In this document: one piece after another, positions 44,884-53,813 of the stretch | Layout of the letters: every line of letters starts with the position of its first letter | How positions within the stretch are numbered: the first letter of the stretch is position 1 | Assembly (NCBI GenBank): GCA_024234505.1 | Contig: JACKOD010000003.1 | Location: 248,001 to 312,000, forward strand | From: Hahellaceae bacterium | Lineage (GTDB): Bacteria > Pseudomonadota > Gammaproteobacteria > Pseudomonadales > Oleiphilaceae | Direction: 5' to 3' | Length of the DNA stretch: 64,000 bases | Notes under the pieces: model-generated | Seen by the model: the letters and a program-made list of their open reading frames with translations, nothing else | Database searches by the model: none | Told to the model about the DNA's origin: nothing | Position numbers and translations under genes: made by a program

Positions 44884-46569
44884 TCAACTTTGACGTTGGC
44901 GTGTTGATGCAATGGATTTGCTCAAGAGAATCACTGGGCCGATGCCCACCAGCACGATGACCAAGGCTGCCAACGCACAGGTTTCCAGTTGTTCGTCAGA
45001 AGCATATTGATAGACATAAGTGGCCAACGTTTCGAAATTAAACGGCCTCAGTATTAAGGTCGCGGGCAACTCCTTCATACAATCTACAAATACGACCAGC
45101 ATCGCGGTGAGTAAACTGCCACTAATGATGGGTAAATGAATTTTCAGCAAGGTTCGTGTATTTGATGCACCAAGTGAGCGAGCGGCCATATCCATGCTGG
45201 GAGTAACCTTATCCAGACTGGACTGAATTGCACCAGAGGATACAGCCAGAAAACGCACAACATAGGAAAAGAGCAGGGCGAATAGGGTGCCACTTAACAA
45301 TAGCCCGGTTGAAACATTAAATGTTTGCCGAAACCAGCTATCAACAGCGTTATCGAATGCAGCCAAGGGGATTATCACCCCAATGGCCAGCACAGCGCCG
45401 GGCATGGCATAGCCCAGACTGGAAATCTTGACCATCGCATTGACCGGGCCGGAGCTATTTAATCTTGCACTGTAGGCCAGCAGAGTACCAATGACTAGTG
45501 TGGCTATCGCCGCGGCCACCGATAACGAAAAGCTGTTGATTGCGTGCGTAACAAATTCGCTGGTCCAGCTCTGTTCGAAATAGAGCCAAGCAAAGTGGCT
45601 TAGGCTGGCAACTGGGATGATGAACCCCAATATGACCGGAAATGCACAGACACTGGTGGCGGCAAGTGCTTTGCCTTTGGACAGCGGAAGCTGTTCCAAA
45701 GGCTGTGCCTGATTTTTTGGCTGAAACAGTTTTTGCTTTCGTCGGGAGAATTGCTCAAGCAATATCAGTGTCACCATGACAATCAGCATTAAGCTCGCGA
45801 TTTGTGAGGCACCACCAATGTTATTCATGTTCAGCCAGGTATCGTAAAGGCCAGCCGTTAACGTCTTGACGGCAAAAAAATCAACGGTTCCAAAATCGTT
45901 CAAGGTTTCCATCAGCACCAGCGACAGACCGACGGCAATGGCCGGACGGGCGATGGGCAGCGAGACTTTGAAAAAGGTTTTTAAAGGCGAACAACCCAGA
46001 TTCCGGCTTACCCACATCAATGCCATGGGCTGCTCCAGAAAAGCGGCGCGCGCCAGCATATAAATGTAAGGGTAGAGGACGAGAGACATCATGATGATTG
46101 CCCCCCCCATACTCCGAATAGGCGGAAACCAGTAATCGTGAGGGGTTTGCCAGCCAAACCAGCTTCTTAGCGAGCTTTGCAGCAAACCTGAATACTCAAG
46201 CAGATCGGTGTAAACGTAAGCGATGACATAGGCCGGAACTGCAAAGGGGAGCAGTAACGCCCACTCAAATAACCGTCTGCCAGGAAAACGATACATAGTG
46301 ACAAGCCAGGCACAGCCAACCCCTATACACAAACTCAGCGCGCCCGTACCCAGCATGAGCATCGCGGTATTGGCAAGATAGTCGGGTAGTACGGTTTCCA
46401 ACAGATGCGGCCAGATATTGTCCTTGGGAAACAAGGCCAGCCAGAATACGGCAAATATCGGTAGGCTGACTATAGCCGCGATCAGGGCCGTTGACGCCAG
46501 CCAGGGGTTTTTTACCCAGTAACTCAGGCGAGCAATGGGGTGTTTAGAAAGCGTGGCATTGTGCGTCAA
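44884..46569 (-). CDS. Ferric iron ABC transporter permease (FbpB/AfuB-like)
   Basis: A 561-aa inner-membrane permease with about 12 helices in two halves. Each half carries a binding-protein-dependent transport signature, with EAA-loop-like segments SRNLGCSPLKTFFKVSLPIA and ARSLGASNTRTLLKIHLPI. This fused double-permease form is typical of FbpB/SfuB Fe(III) systems. The matching binding protein is upstream on the same strand, but 229 bases containing repeat copy C lie between. No ATPase gene is found on either side in this window. Confidence 0.9.
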   Translation of the reverse strand: MTHNATLSKHPIARLSYWVKNPWLASTALIAAIVSLPIFAVFWLALFPKDNIWPHLLETVLPDYLANTAMLMLGTGALSLCIGVGCAWLVTMYRFPGRRLFEWALLLPFAVPAYVIAYVYTDLLEYSGLLQSSLRSWFGWQTPHDYWFPPIRSMGGAIIMMSLVLYPYIYMLARAAFLEQPMALMWVSRNLGCSPLKTFFKVSLPIARPAIAVGLSLVLMETLNDFGTVDFFAVKTLTAGLYDTWLNMNNIGGASQIASLMLIVMVTLILLEQFSRRKQKLFQPKNQAQPLEQLPLSKGKALAATSVCAFPVILGFIIPVASLSHFAWLYFEQSWTSEFVTHAINSFSLSVAAAIATLVIGTLLAYSARLNSSGPVNAMVKISSLGYAMPGAVLAIGVIIPLAAFDNAVDSWFRQTFNVSTGLLLSGTLFALLFSYVVRFLAVSSGAIQSSLDKVTPSMDMAARSLGASNTRTLLKIHLPIISGSLLTAMLVVFVDCMKELPATLILRPFNFETLATYVYQYASDEQLETCALAALVIVLVGIGPVILLSKSIASTRQRQS

Positions 46570-46603
46570 AGCATTTTTCCAGACAAAAAAGCAAAATTTA
46601 TTA

Positions 46604-46763
46604 GGGGCTGTTGAAGTTTGCCGTCATCACATGGTAGCGAGACATGGTAGCGAGGGGCGTCTTGGCCCCGATAGCCACAAGCGCCCCGAGGAGGAGCCGC
46701 CTGCAGTCCTGCGTCTGTCGATGGGTCTGTAACGAGTTACAGGACAAAACGTCAACAGGGCTA
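46604..46763 (+). repeat. Intergenic repeat copy C (complete, terminal inverted repeats)
   Basis: The left end TAGGGGCTGTTGAAGTTTG and right end CAAAACGTCAACAGGGCTA are imperfect inverted repeats sharing CTGTTGAnGTTT, and both ends abut TA, as in MITE insertions. Inside are a duplicated ATGGTAGCGAG, GGGGCGTC, CCCCGATAG, GCGCCCCGAGGA and GCCGCCTGC blocks, collinear with copies A and B. It separates the iron-binding-protein gene from its permease. Confidence 0.8.
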
Positions 46764-46798
46764 GTCGTGATGCTCTAACCCTGTCTGTGTTGCATCGA

Positions 46799-47836
46799 CT
46801 AATTGTCGAAGCCGACTCGGTCGACCATTTTAACCGCGTCCGGGCGGAATCTGGCAATTTCACTTAACGGTCGAGCATCTGCTTTATAACTTCCCCATGA
46901 TGTCACCAGACCTGAAGCTTGAACCCCCGGCTTGATCGGGTATTCAAAGTTTTGCTCAGAGTACATGCGTTGAGCCAGATCTTCCGTTAAAAAGTGCATC
47001 AGCCGAACCGCGTTTTCTTTATTGGGAGCACTCTGGGTTAACGACATGCCGCTGATATTGACGTGAGTGCCTCGATTGCTTTGATTGGGGAAAATAATAT
47101 TGACAGCATTCGCCCATTCAAACTGCTCTTCATCTGTGAGCATCGCACCATAATAGTAGCTGTTGCCTAGTGATACATCACACAAACCATCCTTGATCGC
47201 TTTGACCTGTTCGCGGTCATTGCCTTGAGGTTTGCGTGCGAGATTAGTTTTGACCGCGGTGAGCCATTGCTCGGTATAAGCATCGCCGTGTTCTGCAATC
47301 ATAGAGGCAATCAGTGCCAGGTTATAGGGGTGTTTGCCGCTCCGTGAGCAGACTTTACCTTTCCACTTAGGGTCAGCGAGGTCTTCATAATTAGTAATGT
47401 CTCCGGATTTTACACGGTCTTTAGAGGCAAAAATGGCTCTCGCACGCGTGGTCAGACCGAACCACTGTCCCGTCGGACTGCGATATTGCGCGGGAATATT
47501 TTTTTCAAGTATTGGATCATTCAATGATTGAACAACATTGGCGGAAACTACCTCTTCCAGGCTGCCAATATCAACGGTAAAAACAAGATCCGCCGGACTA
47601 TTCCGACCTTCTCTGACCAGACGCTCAGTGAGGCCCTTTTTAGCAAAAACAACATTCACTTTAATGCCGGTGTCGCGAGTGAACGCATTAAATATGGGTT
47701 GAATGAGGAAAGGCTGTCGATAGGAGTAGACGTTGACCTCATTGGAGGCAAAAACCGGGGCAGAAACTATTGCGGATACAGAAAGAGACAAACCAGCCAA
47801 AAAGCGTTGTTTGCCAGCACTTAATTTAGATAACAT
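46799..47836 (-). CDS. Ferric iron ABC transporter binding protein (FbpA/FutA-like)
   Basis: A 345-aa periplasmic protein with a signal peptide (cleavage near VFA/SN). It has the ferric-binding pattern: NVYSYR near the mature start, a GKVCSRSGKHPYNLALIASM segment and GNSYYYGAML with the tyrosines that coordinate Fe(III). AGGTG is eight bases before the ATG. A Fur box lies 26-44 bases upstream, so it is expected to be induced by iron starvation. Confidence 0.92.
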   Translation of the reverse strand: MLSKLSAGKQRFLAGLSLSVSAIVSAPVFASNEVNVYSYRQPFLIQPIFNAFTRDTGIKVNVVFAKKGLTERLVREGRNSPADLVFTVDIGSLEEVVSANVVQSLNDPILEKNIPAQYRSPTGQWFGLTTRARAIFASKDRVKSGDITNYEDLADPKWKGKVCSRSGKHPYNLALIASMIAEHGDAYTEQWLTAVKTNLARKPQGNDREQVKAIKDGLCDVSLGNSYYYGAMLTDEEQFEWANAVNIIFPNQSNRGTHVNISGMSLTQSAPNKENAVRLMHFLTEDLAQRMYSEQNFEYPIKPGVQASGLVTSWGSYKADARPLSEIARFRPDAVKMVDRVGFDN

Positions 47837-47861
47837 TTAGTAACACCTGTGTAATTCAAAT

Positions 47862-47880
47862 AATAATGAAAATCATTCTT
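47862..47880 (-). promoter_or_regulatory. Fur box
   Basis: AATAATGAAAATCATTCTT matches 15 of 19 positions of the Fur consensus GATAATGATAATCATTATC, just upstream of the ferric-binding protein gene. Confidence 0.85.
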
Positions 47881-48096
47881 GTATACTAATGTGATCCAGT
47901 CAAGGTTTTTATTAGATTGATGATGGTTTTATGCATGGGGAGAAAAAATTACTGCGGGAATCGTTTATGTTGCTAAAGTTTTTCGCAGTGGGTGCGGATA
48001 ATTATCTTTAGAGCACTTTCGTACATGTGCTGCAGGTTTGAGCGTATGCGAATTTTGCAATCTGGGATCAGTGCTGAGTAGCAAGGTGACTTATAA

Positions 48097-48369
48097 ATGA
48101 ATGTAGAAGAAAGAAGAGTATTTCAACGTTCCTTGATTAACGCGCGGGTAAAAGTGACCCACAATGTCATTGGGTCGGAGGTGTTTACCATACGGGATAT
48201 GTCAGACGGTGGTGTCTATGTGATGACCGATGCCAAACCCTTTCCGGTTATCGGCAGTATGGTGAAGATACAAGTGGTCGGATTGCCAATTGAAGCGCCT
48301 GAACTTGAGATGATTGTTGTCAGGCGGGGTATTGACGGCTATGGGCTTCAATTTCCGCTGAATAGCTAA
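48097..48369 (+). CDS. PilZ-domain c-di-GMP-binding protein
   Basis: A 90-aa single-domain PilZ protein with the RRVFQRS basic motif near the N-terminus and DMSDGGVYV (D/NxSxxG), the two c-di-GMP contacts. It would act as a small receptor adapter. AAGGTGA precedes the ATG by nine bases. It is monocistronic. Partner unknown. Confidence 0.88.
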   Translation: MNVEERRVFQRSLINARVKVTHNVIGSEVFTIRDMSDGGVYVMTDAKPFPVIGSMVKIQVVGLPIEAPELEMIVVRRGIDGYGLQFPLNS

Positions 48370-48382
48370 TGTGCGGTGTTCG

Positions 48383-48416
48383 TACCTTTGAACTGTCTCT
48401 ACCTTTGAACTATCTC
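48383..48416. repeat. 17-bp tandem duplication
   Basis: TACCTTTGAACTGTCTC is followed directly by TACCTTTGAACTATCTC, one mismatch, 13 bases after the PilZ gene. Confidence 0.8.
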
Positions 48417-48526
48417 TATCCGCATAGTAAAAGAGGTGTTTATCGTCTGGGCTTTGTCTGGCGCTTTAAGTTAAACTTGTCACGCTAGTCATAAATCCAC
48501 TTTTACAATGATAAATAAAAAATACA

Positions 48527-49117
48527 ATGAAACGAATCACCTATATTTCGCGTAGCTTTGTCGTGATCGCGACGGCGCTCACCAGCGGTTGTGCCTCATA
48601 TTATTCTCATTTTGCAAGCTTTGAATCCCGTAACTCGGCAGGTGAATCCAGACAGTTTGTGGTGTCCTGGGCGAGTGCGGAGTATCCTGAATGGTCGCCT
48701 TTTGATAATGAGGCAACACCCATCACGCTGGAAACCCAGTGCAGCAAACGCAAACTGGTTTTTCAGGATAACACCCATGAATCAGATTGCGGGGCGTCAG
48801 GTATTGCCGTTTGCGGTATTCCGGGCGAGGATATTGATGAAAAAGGCCTGATGATAAAATCAGCTGACTATTCCTGTGCTTCCATTACCGATGCAAAAGG
48901 GGCCGAGCGAATTGTGGATTTACAGCGAGAGATACACTTATCCATCGCTTGTCAGCCAGATAAACCCGTTGTTAAAACGAAAGATGAAACCATCAATCGC
49001 GATTATTTGAAGAACTCTGTTGTCCCTTACCGCATCATGACGAAAAAGGTTGAGCGCCACAGTCTGGCAGACAAAGTGCCTGTCATCAGTAATAAAATTT
49101 GCGATGAAGGCAAATAA
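48527..49117 (+). CDS. Hypothetical lipoprotein
   Basis: A 196-aa protein with a lipoprotein signal (LTSGCASYY lipobox). The mature part holds six further cysteines (for example LETQCSKRK, SDCGASGIAVCGI, ADYSCAS, IACQPD, NKICDEG), so disulfides are likely in the periplasm. No domain was recognised. The start has no clear ribosome-binding site but gives a correct signal peptide. It is isolated between the PilZ and HD-GYP-like genes. Confidence 0.68.
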   Translation: MKRITYISRSFVVIATALTSGCASYYSHFASFESRNSAGESRQFVVSWASAEYPEWSPFDNEATPITLETQCSKRKLVFQDNTHESDCGASGIAVCGIPGEDIDEKGLMIKSADYSCASITDAKGAERIVDLQREIHLSIACQPDKPVVKTKDETINRDYLKNSVVPYRIMTKKVERHSLADKVPVISNKICDEGK

Positions 49118-49357
49118 TGCCAAAACGGGAGAATGAAGTTTTGGTTTGAGACTTGAATACGAAAAAAAATGTGCCACAGTTAACACTTTTACAGTTCGTT
49201 ATGAAGTGCAATCCTGCGTAACGATGAAGGTTAGCATGGTAACTTTTGTTTTCATTAATGTAATTGAGTCTGGTATTGATTGCGTCAAAATAGAAAGCAT
49301 CGAATCACCACTTAGTTTTTTGGTCTGGGGCAGGAACTACCTGTCTGGGATGTGAGT

Positions 49358-50683
49358 ATGGCAAGCAATCAACAGCGTTATGCAGTTCGGGATCTCCAGC
49401 CCGGCATGTTTATTTCAAAACTGGATCGTCCCTGGAGCGAGACTCCTTTTCCTCTTCAGGGCTTTTACATCAATGGGCAGAAAGAGATTGATAATCTCTC
49501 GGTCTACAGCCGTTATGTGTATGTTGATATGGAGATCAGCCGTTCGGTGGATGGTTATGATATTCCCGAGGCCCGATCATCTCAAAGGCGTACGCAACAG
49601 TCGCACGCTCATGGCTCAGCCGCAGAGTCGGCAGGCGAGCTGCTGAAAGTACCACCGGTTAAATTAAAAAGCAGGGTTGACTATATTGCGCCTGTGACCC
49701 CTCTGAAAAAAGAAGTCTCCAAAGCAGAGCGAATTTATAATCAGGTGCGTGCGGCACTGGTTGATGTATTTGATCGTGCTCGCAATGGTGATCGTCTGTG
49801 CTTTTCTGAAACATCTCAGGCGGCCGAAGGTTTGGTTGACAGTGTCATTCGTAATCCTGATGCACTGGTATGGCTGACTCGCGTTCAGAAACATGATGAT
49901 TACAGTTTCAGGCACTCCACGACAGCCGCAGTATGGTCGCTGGTCTTCGGGCGTCTGCTGGGGTTGGATCGGGAACAGCTCAAGCATCTTGCCATGGGGG
50001 TTTTACTCGCCCGCGTAGGTATTGCGAAGTTACCCAAAGCATTGCTCGATAAGCAATCCCCCCTCTCGGCAGAAGAGAGAGTAGTGTTTAAAGGCTATGT
50101 TGACCTTAGTCTGGAAATGCTTAAAGCTGATGCCTCCATTCCCGCACCCGTGCTTATGGTGGTTCAGTATCATCGTGAGCGGCATAACGGCACCGGATTT
50201 CCGCAGCAGGTGAATGGATTGCGTATTCCTTTGTTGGGGAAAATCGCTGGCTTGGTAGACCATTATCAGGAATTGCTCGAACCTCGTTTTGACTCGAAAA
50301 TGTCCTCGGTTGAGGCGGTTAGTCGCTTGTATGAGGTCCGGAATATTTTGTTTCAGGAAGATCTGGTGGAACAGTTTATTCGGGCTGTCGGCGTCTATCC
50401 TCCGGGATCGCTGGTTGAACTGAATAATGATGAGGTCGGCGTGGTTATTGCCAATCATGAAGAGCGCCGGTTGTGGCCCAAAGTAATGGTGGTTCTGAAT
50501 AAAGTCAAGCAGCCGCTTAAACAGGGTAAGATCGTGGATTTATACGAGGTGAATGCGGCAAAAGATGCTGACTTTTTGCAAATCGCCGCCTCGTTACCTG
50601 CAGGTTCGTATGATATTGATGCCTCTGCTTATCTCGTTACCGGGGCGACCAGTAAATTCAGTTTCAGACACTGGATAGGATGA
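49358..50683 (+). CDS. DUF3391/HD-GYP-like protein with degenerate active site
   Basis: A 441-aa protein with an N-terminal DUF3391-like domain (about 5-65, YAVRDLQPGMFISKLD) and a C-terminal HD-GYP-type region (about 170-340). The HD dyad that normally reads HDIGK is replaced by ARVGIAK, and the GYP motif reads HRERHNGTGFP, so metal-dependent c-di-GMP hydrolysis is unlikely. A final beta-rich part (VELNNDEVGVVIANHE) follows. It probably works as a c-di-GMP or protein sensor. ATG 49358 has GGGA seven bases upstream; GTG 49352 is an alternative. Confidence 0.82.
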   Translation: MASNQQRYAVRDLQPGMFISKLDRPWSETPFPLQGFYINGQKEIDNLSVYSRYVYVDMEISRSVDGYDIPEARSSQRRTQQSHAHGSAAESAGELLKVPPVKLKSRVDYIAPVTPLKKEVSKAERIYNQVRAALVDVFDRARNGDRLCFSETSQAAEGLVDSVIRNPDALVWLTRVQKHDDYSFRHSTTAAVWSLVFGRLLGLDREQLKHLAMGVLLARVGIAKLPKALLDKQSPLSAEERVVFKGYVDLSLEMLKADASIPAPVLMVVQYHRERHNGTGFPQQVNGLRIPLLGKIAGLVDHYQELLEPRFDSKMSSVEAVSRLYEVRNILFQEDLVEQFIRAVGVYPPGSLVELNNDEVGVVIANHEERRLWPKVMVVLNKVKQPLKQGKIVDLYEVNAAKDADFLQIAASLPAGSYDIDASAYLVTGATSKFSFRHWIG

Positions 50684-50703
50684 GTGGGTTAGGCCAGAAA
50701 TAT

Positions 50704-50732
50704 AAAAAGGCGGTGCTGGCACCGCCTTTTTA
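50704..50732. terminator. Bidirectional rho-independent terminator
   Basis: AAAAAGGCGGTG pairs with CACCGCCTTTTT around a short CTGG loop, between the convergent HD-GYP-like and lipoprotein genes; the flanking A and T runs serve both directions. Confidence 0.88.
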
Positions 50733-50769
50733 ATTCAGATATAAACGTGAATTTTTAATAGATTGGTTT

Positions 50770-51840
50770 TCAGGTCAGTCGGACACGGATGGTCTTTCTG
50801 ATCCAGCGGTAATCTCCGGTTACCTTAAAGTTCACAACAATTTCAGTTTCTTCTCCGGCGGCACCGGTTGCAAAGAATTCAATTTCACCTGTGGCTTTGT
50901 CGAATCGCTGTACCATCACGATATTGTCGTTGTTGCTTTTTACCTGCATGTCCGCAATGCTCAGCGTGACCCTGGGGGCATAAACCCTGGCCTTCTGAAG
51001 GCTTTGGTTAGTGGCCGGCAGGGTGACTGAATAGGGTAGCATCGCATAGCGCAGTGAGACTTCAGTGGTGATGATATTGGCTTGCTCAGTAACGTAATCG
51101 TCGATTACAGTGGGGAGAACCTGCCCGGTATTACGCTTGCCATTGGCTATACGTGTTCGTTTATTTTCCAGTTCTTTGGCCGCTTTTTCATCCGTTGCTT
51201 TAAGCGCGTCGATTTCGTCCTGAGTCGGTGCGGTTTCACAACGTTCATCGGTTGCCTCGTAAAAGCACACGGAAGCCAGTAGCGTATTGAGCCATGAGTT
51301 GTCGGCGGTCAATTCTGTTACAGCAATGGAGAAATCGACCGGCTTTTCAGCAGGAAGGCTCTGTAGCGCAGTATTGAGCTGCGTGATGGTTCTTTCTGTG
51401 AATTTCAGCTTTTTATCACTTTTAACCGACTTGTCTTCATCGAAAAGGATTAATGCGCGTACCAGATTGTTTGTACTGCTGTCAGTCAGTGCATTTTTTT
51501 CGGCAGTATCATGAACCGTCAGCCCTTCTTCGACCACACCTTGTTCCAGTACTATGCGCTGGGCGGGAGGAAATTCGAGGAAAGTAAGAAATTGTTTTGC
51601 GGGAATGTCTGCTGCCAAAGGCAGGTTACCCAGAGAAAATGAGATGGTTTCCCCCGGATAGTATTTAAACTCGCCATTGGCATCTGTTGTACCACTCTGG
51701 CTTTGGGTTACATAATTCAGTCCTTCCACTCCATTGATCATGAGACGGCCGGTGCTGGGCGCATTGCTGTCGTTATTGCTGCTATTGTCACAGGCGGCAA
51801 GCGACGCACATAAAAGTAAGGTGGAAAATTGTCGAATCAT
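50770..51840 (-). CDS. Hypothetical lipoprotein with Ig-like regions
   Basis: A 356-aa protein with a lipoprotein signal (LCASLAACDNS) and a Ser/Asn-rich spacer. A carboxypeptidase-regulatory-like strand segment follows (LMINGVEGLNYVTQ, then SGTTDANGEFKYYPGE), then a helical middle part and a C-terminal beta-sandwich-like part ending IVVNFKVTGDYRWIRKTIRV. ATG 51840 fits the signal peptide; the frame also extends to GTG 51882. No enzymatic motif is present. It is probably a surface or periplasmic binding protein. Confidence 0.68.
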   Translation of the reverse strand: MIRQFSTLLLCASLAACDNSSNNDSNAPSTGRLMINGVEGLNYVTQSQSGTTDANGEFKYYPGETISFSLGNLPLAADIPAKQFLTFLEFPPAQRIVLEQGVVEEGLTVHDTAEKNALTDSSTNNLVRALILFDEDKSVKSDKKLKFTERTITQLNTALQSLPAEKPVDFSIAVTELTADNSWLNTLLASVCFYEATDERCETAPTQDEIDALKATDEKAAKELENKRTRIANGKRNTGQVLPTVIDDYVTEQANIITTEVSLRYAMLPYSVTLPATNQSLQKARVYAPRVTLSIADMQVKSNNDNIVMVQRFDKATGEIEFFATGAAGEETEIVVNFKVTGDYRWIRKTIRVRLT

Positions 51841-52030
51841 TAAACTGATTATCCTTGTTTTAATGGAACTGAACGCGGTCACATTATATAGTGCCCGACA
51901 ATGTGTGATTTGGACATACTTCGCAATTCGTCGTGTTGGTTCGTAAAAGCTGGGGTGGCTGGCATGGAAAGCGAGTTGTCTGTTTCGGTTTTATTCAATT
52001 ACTTGAATGTAGGCTATTTTGGAACAAGCT

Positions 52031-52966
52031 ATGGTACAAGCGCTTGAGTTAAAGGCACTTCGTAAAACCTATGGTTCAGGCCTTGAGGCTCTGAAGGGGA
52101 TTGATTTATCCGTTCGTCAGGGTGATTTCTTCGCCTTGCTGGGACCCAATGGTGCGGGAAAGTCTACCACCTTGGGGATTGTCTCGGGGCTGGTCAACAA
52201 AACATCGGGCTCAGTTAAAATCTTCGGGTTTGATATGGATACGCATCCGGTAGATGCCAAGTCGCGTTTAGGGGTGGTGCCTCAGGAATTCAATTTTAAT
52301 CAATTTGAAAAAGTATTTGATATCGTGGTGACCCAGGCGGGTTATTACGGTATTCCAGCCAGAATTGCTTCGGCCAGTGCAGAAAAATATCTGCGTAAAC
52401 TCGGCTTGTGGGAGAAGCGCGACAGCGCCGCCCGCTTGCTGTCAGGCGGGATGAAACGACGCTTGATGATTGCTCGGGCGTTGGTGCATGAGCCTGCACT
52501 GCTGATACTTGACGAACCCACCGCTGGCGTGGATATAGAGTTGCGGCGCTCCATGTGGGAGTTTATGAACGAACTGAACGCCCACGGTACCACCATCATA
52601 CTCACCACGCATTACCTCGAAGAAGCAGAAGCCCTGTGTCGCAATATTGCCATCATAGACAAAGGCGTCATTCTCGAGAATACCAGCAAGAAAGCTTTGC
52701 TTGGTAAACTGAACAAGGAAACGTATGTTATTGATGTTGTTACCTTGCCTGAGGTTATGCCCGTGTTGCCCGGTGCGGAATTTACGGTCGATGACGAGCA
52801 GAATCTGGTGGTGACCATTGACGCCAGTATCAATCTTAACCGTGTATTTGCCGTATTGTCGGCCCATGATTTAGTCGTTCGTAGTATGCGTACCCGAAGT
52901 AACCGGCTGGAAGAGTTGTTTGTTGAAATACTGGGTCGGGATGCGGTGGGCAGCCAAACTTCATAG
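52031..52966 (+). CDS. yadG: ABC transporter ATP-binding protein YadG
   Basis: A 311-aa ATPase closely resembling Escherichia coli YadG throughout: Walker A GPNGAGKST, LVPQEFNFN-like VVPQEFNFNQFE, signature LLSGGMKRRLMIARAL, Walker B LLILDEPTAGVD and LTTHYLEEAE. ATG 52031 matches the YadG N-terminus (ALELKALRKTY). It forms an operon with yadH and probably queF. The exported substrate is unknown. Confidence 0.9.
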   Translation: MVQALELKALRKTYGSGLEALKGIDLSVRQGDFFALLGPNGAGKSTTLGIVSGLVNKTSGSVKIFGFDMDTHPVDAKSRLGVVPQEFNFNQFEKVFDIVVTQAGYYGIPARIASASAEKYLRKLGLWEKRDSAARLLSGGMKRRLMIARALVHEPALLILDEPTAGVDIELRRSMWEFMNELNAHGTTIILTTHYLEEAEALCRNIAIIDKGVILENTSKKALLGKLNKETYVIDVVTLPEVMPVLPGAEFTVDDEQNLVVTIDASINLNRVFAVLSAHDLVVRSMRTRSNRLEELFVEILGRDAVGSQTS

Positions 52967-53034
52967 ATTTGGCCCGGAATGCTTCCCAATCATTGGATTT
53001 ATAATTTTATACCCTGGATGAATAAAGACTAACT

Positions 53035-53808
53035 ATGAGTGCTTACGCTATTTGGGTCGCTTTCTCGACCATACTGGTAAAAGAGATTCGTCGCTTTATG
53101 CGGATATGGGGACAGACACTTTTACCTCCAGCCATCACCATGTCGTTGTATTTTGTGATTTTTGGTAATCTCATTGGTTCCCGTATCGGAGAGATGGGAG
53201 GGCACGATTATATGGAATTTATCGTGCCGGGATTGGTGATGATGTCGGTTATCACCAACGCCTATGCGAATGTGGTCTCATCCTTTTTCGGAATGAAGTT
53301 TCAGCGTAGCGTGGAAGAATTGCTGGTCTCGCCAATACCTTATTGGGTGGTACTGGCCGGTTATGTCGCAGGAGGGGTGGCGCGTGGATTGGCGGTGGGC
53401 CTGATTGTAACCCTTCTTTCGCTGGGGTTTACTCATTTACAGATTCATCATGTGGGCGTTACCGTTTTGACGATTGTCCTGACGGCGATTCTGTTTTCTT
53501 TAGGTGGATTTATCAATGCCTTGTTGGCCACTAAATTTGATGATATTGCCATTGTGCCCACCTTTATACTGACGCCATTGACTTATCTGGGGGGGGTCTT
53601 CTACTCGATCACCTTACTGCCTCCTTTTTGGCAGACCGTGTCGCAATTTAATCCGATACTTTATATGGTCAATACCTTTCGCTATGGCATTCTGGGGGTA
53701 TCTGATATTGATATTGGCGGTGCGTTCGTCATGATTCTGGGTTTTATTGCCATCCTTACCGCGACTTCCTTGTATATGCTTAAAAACGGCAAAGGCATCA
53801 GGAGCTGA
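53035..53808 (+). CDS. yadH: ABC-2 type permease YadH
   Basis: A 257-aa six-helix ABC-2 permease with the family end signature (FNPILYMVNTFRYGILG) and the loop MKFQRSVEELLVSP. Length and pairing match Escherichia coli YadH. It starts 68 bases after yadG and ends five bases before queF, so all three are likely cotranscribed. Confidence 0.9.
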   Translation: MSAYAIWVAFSTILVKEIRRFMRIWGQTLLPPAITMSLYFVIFGNLIGSRIGEMGGHDYMEFIVPGLVMMSVITNAYANVVSSFFGMKFQRSVEELLVSPIPYWVVLAGYVAGGVARGLAVGLIVTLLSLGFTHLQIHHVGVTVLTIVLTAILFSLGGFINALLATKFDDIAIVPTFILTPLTYLGGVFYSITLLPPFWQTVSQFNPILYMVNTFRYGILGVSDIDIGGAFVMILGFIAILTATSLYMLKNGKGIRS

Positions 53809-53813
53809 TTAGA

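Noticed and set aside
52442..52989. Two overlapping antisense frames in yadG (141 and 125 codons)
   Set aside because: They lie in the highly conserved ATPase gene and show no protein family features.
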